Assembly (NCBI GenBank): GCA_964510785.1
Contig: CAZECM010000073.1
Location: 1 to 15,018 of the forward strand
DNA: 15,018 nucleotides
Origin: JAAYZM01 sp964510785
GTDB taxonomy: Bacteria > Actinomycetota > Actinomycetes > Actinomycetales > Cellulomonadaceae
Direction: 5' to 3'
Both the position numbers and the translations under genes were made by a program. Below are positions 13,315 through 15,018 of this stretch, piece after piece. The notes under the pieces were generated by a model that worked only from the letters and a program-made list of their open reading frames with translations, did not search any database and was not told the DNA's origin. Each line of letters opens with the position of its first letter. Position 1 is the stretch's first letter.

Positions 13315-14010
13315 TCAGAAGAGGCGCGTGCTCGGGTCGTCGAGGCCGCGCATCGCGGTGTAGTCGAGCACGAGGCACTCGATGCCGCGGTCACGAGCGA
13401 GCACCCGGGCCTGGGGCTTGATCTCCTGGGCGGCGAACACGCCCCGGACGGGAGTCAGCAAGGGGTCACGGCCCAGCAGGTCGAGGTAGCGCGTGAGCTG
13501 TTCGACGCCATCGATGTCGCCGCGTCGCTTGATCTCGACCGCCACCGTCGCACCCGTGGCGTCGCGCGCGAGGATGTCGACGGGGCCGATCGCCGTGGGG
13601 AACTCGCGGCGCACGAGGGTGTGCCCCGGGCCCAAGAGCTCGATCTGCTCGGCGAGCAACGCCTGCAGGTGCGCCTCGACGCCGTCCTTGACCAGACCGG
13701 GATCCACGCCGAGCTCGTGGGAGGAGTCGTGGAACACCTCGAAGAGCTCGATCTCGAGGCGGTCGTCGGTCTTGGCGTGCTGGACGTGCCACACCGACGT
13801 GACGCCCCGTTCGGCTGCGTCCTCGTCGGGCTCGCGCACCGCGAGCGAGCACGGCGGGCTCATCCAGTTGAGCGGCTTGTACGAGCCGCCGTCGGAGTGC
13901 AGGAGCACCGAACCGTCGGCCTTGACCAGGAGCACCCGGGTCGCGAGCGGCAACGTCGCGTCGAGTCGCCCCGAGTAGCGCGCGGCACACGCCGCGACGA
14001 CGAGTCTCAC
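13315..14010 (-). CDS. nucS: Mismatch-specific endonuclease NucS/EndoMS
   Basis: 231 aa, GTG start at 14010. NucS cleaves both strands at mismatches and provides the non-canonical mismatch repair of actinobacteria and archaea, which lack MutS/MutL. The N-terminal DNA-binding/dimerisation domain shows LLVKADGSVLLHSD and YKPLNWMSPP. The C-terminal RecB-like nuclease domain carries Asp145 (GPVDILARD) and the ExK pair Glu159/Lys161 (VAVEIKRRGDIDGVEQLTRYL), the expected metal-binding and catalytic residues. The C-terminal STRLF resembles a sliding-clamp-binding tail. Length matches the mycobacterial protein (about 226 aa). Seven bases downstream of the DUF2550 gene, at the end of the atp block. 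The window holds no mutS or mutL. Confidence 0.96.
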   Translation of the reverse strand: MRLVVAACAARYSGRLDATLPLATRVLLVKADGSVLLHSDGGSYKPLNWMSPPCSLAVREPDEDAAERGVTSVWHVQHAKTDDRLEIELFEVFHDSSHELGVDPGLVKDGVEAHLQALLAEQIELLGPGHTLVRREFPTAIGPVDILARDATGATVAVEIKRRGDIDGVEQLTRYLDLLGRDPLLTPVRGVFAAQEIKPQARVLARDRGIECLVLDYTAMRGLDDPSTRLF

Positions 14011-14017
14011 GAGACCG

Positions 14018-14434
14018 CTACCAGACGCGGTTCGTGTCGACGGGAGCCGCCTCGAGCCACGACACGAGCCCGGCGCACGCCGCGCGGCTCAGCGAGAGCT
14101 CGAACTCTTCCCCGCGGTGCTGACATCGCACGAGCACCTTGCCGGGACGGTGCGGGTCCTCGACGCGGCGCGTCACGACGAGGCTCACGCGCTCCCACGT
14201 GTGCGACGGTCGGGGAGAGAGGCTCGCCGTCCGCCACCACGTGAGCCGACCCACGCCGTACTGCGCGATGCCGGCCACCGGCTCGCCATGGCCCTGCTCG
14301 GGACGCAGTGCGCACACGAAGCTACCGACGCGACTCGTCAGCATGGCGAGGCGCCGGCGGTAGAAGACCGCGAACGCGGTGACGACGAGCAGCAGCGCGC
14401 CGATGACCACCAACCACGTCAGCAATCCCGGCAC
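14018..14434 (-). CDS. DUF2550-family membrane-anchored protein
   Basis: 138 aa from GTG 14434. The N-terminal TM segment (PGLLTWLVVIGALLLVVTAFAVFYRRR) and a cytoplasmic basic domain (RRLAMLTSRVGSFVCALRP, YGVGRLTWWRTASLSPRPSHTW, FELSLSRAACAGLVSWLEAAP) are typical of DUF2550, which sits between atpC and nucS in many actinobacteria. Function unknown. An upstream GTG at 14449 (143 aa) is possible. I prefer 14434 because GAAGG lies five bases before it, while 14449 has no visible ribosome site. Either choice keeps close spacing to atpC (6-21 bp). Confidence 0.88.
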   Translation of the reverse strand: MPGLLTWLVVIGALLLVVTAFAVFYRRRLAMLTSRVGSFVCALRPEQGHGEPVAGIAQYGVGRLTWWRTASLSPRPSHTWERVSLVVTRRVEDPHRPGKVLVRCQHRGEEFELSLSRAACAGLVSWLEAAPVDTNRVW

Positions 14435-14455
14435 GCCACCCTTCCCCACCCGGCG

Positions 14456-14740
14456 TCAGTGGGCCGGGTCGGCCGGGCGGCGGCCCACCTCGACCGAGTC
14501 CGCCACGATCGTCACGACGTCGGAGTCGACCGAGAGGAAGCCTCCCGTGACGTGCGCCTCGAACGCCTCGCCCGTCGTCGGTCGGATGGTCACGCTGCCT
14601 GCGCGCAGGATCGCGAGCACCGGGGAATGACCCTGGAGGATGCCGAGCTGCCCTTCGGCAGCGGGCGCCGTCACCATGCGCGCCTCGCCCTTCCAGACCG
14701 TACGGTCGGGTGCGACGAGGTCGACGTCGAGTGGTGCCAC
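14456..14740 (-). CDS. atpC: ATP synthase F1 epsilon subunit, short form
   Basis: 94 aa, GTG start at 14740 with AGGA six bases before it; the longer open frame runs into the intergenic region. The beta-sandwich domain is complete: LDVDLVAPDRTVWKGEARMV, APAAEGQLGILQGHSPVLAIL, AGSVTIRP, GGFLSVDSDVVTIVADSVE. The protein ends at ADPAH directly after this domain. The C-terminal two-helix domain present in E. coli and mycobacteria (total about 120-138 aa) is absent. Epsilon is part of the rotor stalk of the membrane ATP synthase; the missing helices are the ones that inhibit ATP hydrolysis. Follows atpD by 37 bp. Confidence 0.93.
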   Translation of the reverse strand: MAPLDVDLVAPDRTVWKGEARMVTAPAAEGQLGILQGHSPVLAILRAGSVTIRPTTGEAFEAHVTGGFLSVDSDVVTIVADSVEVGRRPADPAH

Positions 14741-14777
14741 CTGGTTCCTGCCTTCCTTCGTGGTGAGCGGGCGTCCG

Positions 14778-15018
14778 TCAGACGCCGTACTCCTTCTGGA
14801 TGCGGGCCCAGTTGCGCTCGAGGTCCTCGAGGCCACCGATGTTGAAGAACGCCTGCTCCGAGATGTGGTCGAACTCGCCGTCGGCGATCTTCGAGAACGC
14901 CTCGATGGTCTCCGAGACGGGGACCGTGGAGCCGGGGACGTTCGTGAACTGCTCGGCCATGTAGGTGTTCTGCGAGAGGAACTGCTGGATCCGGCACGCG
15001 CGCGAGACGACCAGCTTG
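14778..15018 (-). CDS. atpD: ATP synthase F1 beta subunit, C-terminal fragment (5' end outside window)
   Basis: Partial: 79 complete codons are inside, with the reading frame open to the window edge. The sequence KLVVSRACRIQQFLSQNTYMAEQFTNVPGS and SETIEAFSKIADGEFDHISEQAFFNIGGLEDL is the conserved C-terminal helical domain of the catalytic beta subunit, which bears the nucleotide-binding sites and contacts gamma. The ATG at 14960 is internal, not the start. The end RIQKEYGV is normal for the family. Confidence 0.95.
   Translation of the reverse strand, partial: KLVVSRACRIQQFLSQNTYMAEQFTNVPGSTVPVSETIEAFSKIADGEFDHISEQAFFNIGGLEDLERNWARIQKEYGV

Noticed and set aside
1..15018. tRNA, rRNA, CRISPR arrays, insertion sequences, prophage or toxin-antitoxin genes
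   Set aside because: Read through on both strands; no cloverleaf, regularly spaced direct repeats, transposase or integrase signature was found. Base composition is even apart from short AT-richer promoter tracts.

Overview
This is a 15 kb stretch of very GC-rich, densely packed chromosome with strong third-position G/C, frequent GTG starts and many 4-bp ATGA/GTGA overlaps. The gene set points to a high-GC actinobacterium. EndoMS/NucS mismatch endonuclease next to the ATP synthase operon with a DUF2550 protein between them is an actinobacterial arrangement. The GH1 beta-glucosidase, NagA and the protein sequences fit Micrococcales, probably near Cellulomonas. No taxonomic search was possible, so this is inference.

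Layout, left to right. (1) 1-986 (+): the 3' half of the glycogen branching enzyme gene glgB, cut by the window edge. (2) 1000-4584 (-): a three-gene operon encoding a two-TM protein with a long Pro/Ala-rich tail, a lipoprotein, and a thioredoxin-fold/TPR protein related to YbbN/CnoX that lacks CXXC. (3) 4585-4743: a divergent intergenic region holding a perfect 18-bp palindrome. (4) 4744-7351 (+): a 730-aa coiled-coil protein with an unbroken 11-residue repeat, resembling Streptomyces Scy/FilP, followed by a small conserved unknown. (5) 7348-10767 (-): a four-gene operon of GH1 beta-glucosidase, a small Cys/His zinc-site protein, a Cof-type HAD phosphatase and an alpha/beta hydrolase. A visible promoter carries a LacI-type operator between -35 and -10, and a second partial CebR-like box follows. 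(6) 10858-13224 (-): a TetR regulator, a small membrane protein and nagA, nearly contiguous, behind a 22-bp near-palindrome. (7) 13315-15018 (-): the end of the ATP synthase operon (atpD partial, atpC), then DUF2550 and nucS.

How the parts relate. Glycogen branching, beta-glucosidase and GlcNAc-6-P deacetylase are carbohydrate metabolism, with the GH1 operon probably derepressed by a sugar through a LacI-family protein encoded elsewhere. The atpDC-DUF2550-nucS block is housekeeping. The least understood part is the divergent pair at 1000-7351: an envelope/chaperone-like operon facing a giant cytoskeletal-type coiled-coil gene across a palindromic control region. It is the best candidate here for an undescribed functional unit, but the link rests on position only. 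I see no tRNA, rRNA, CRISPR array, insertion sequence, prophage or other clear mobile element.
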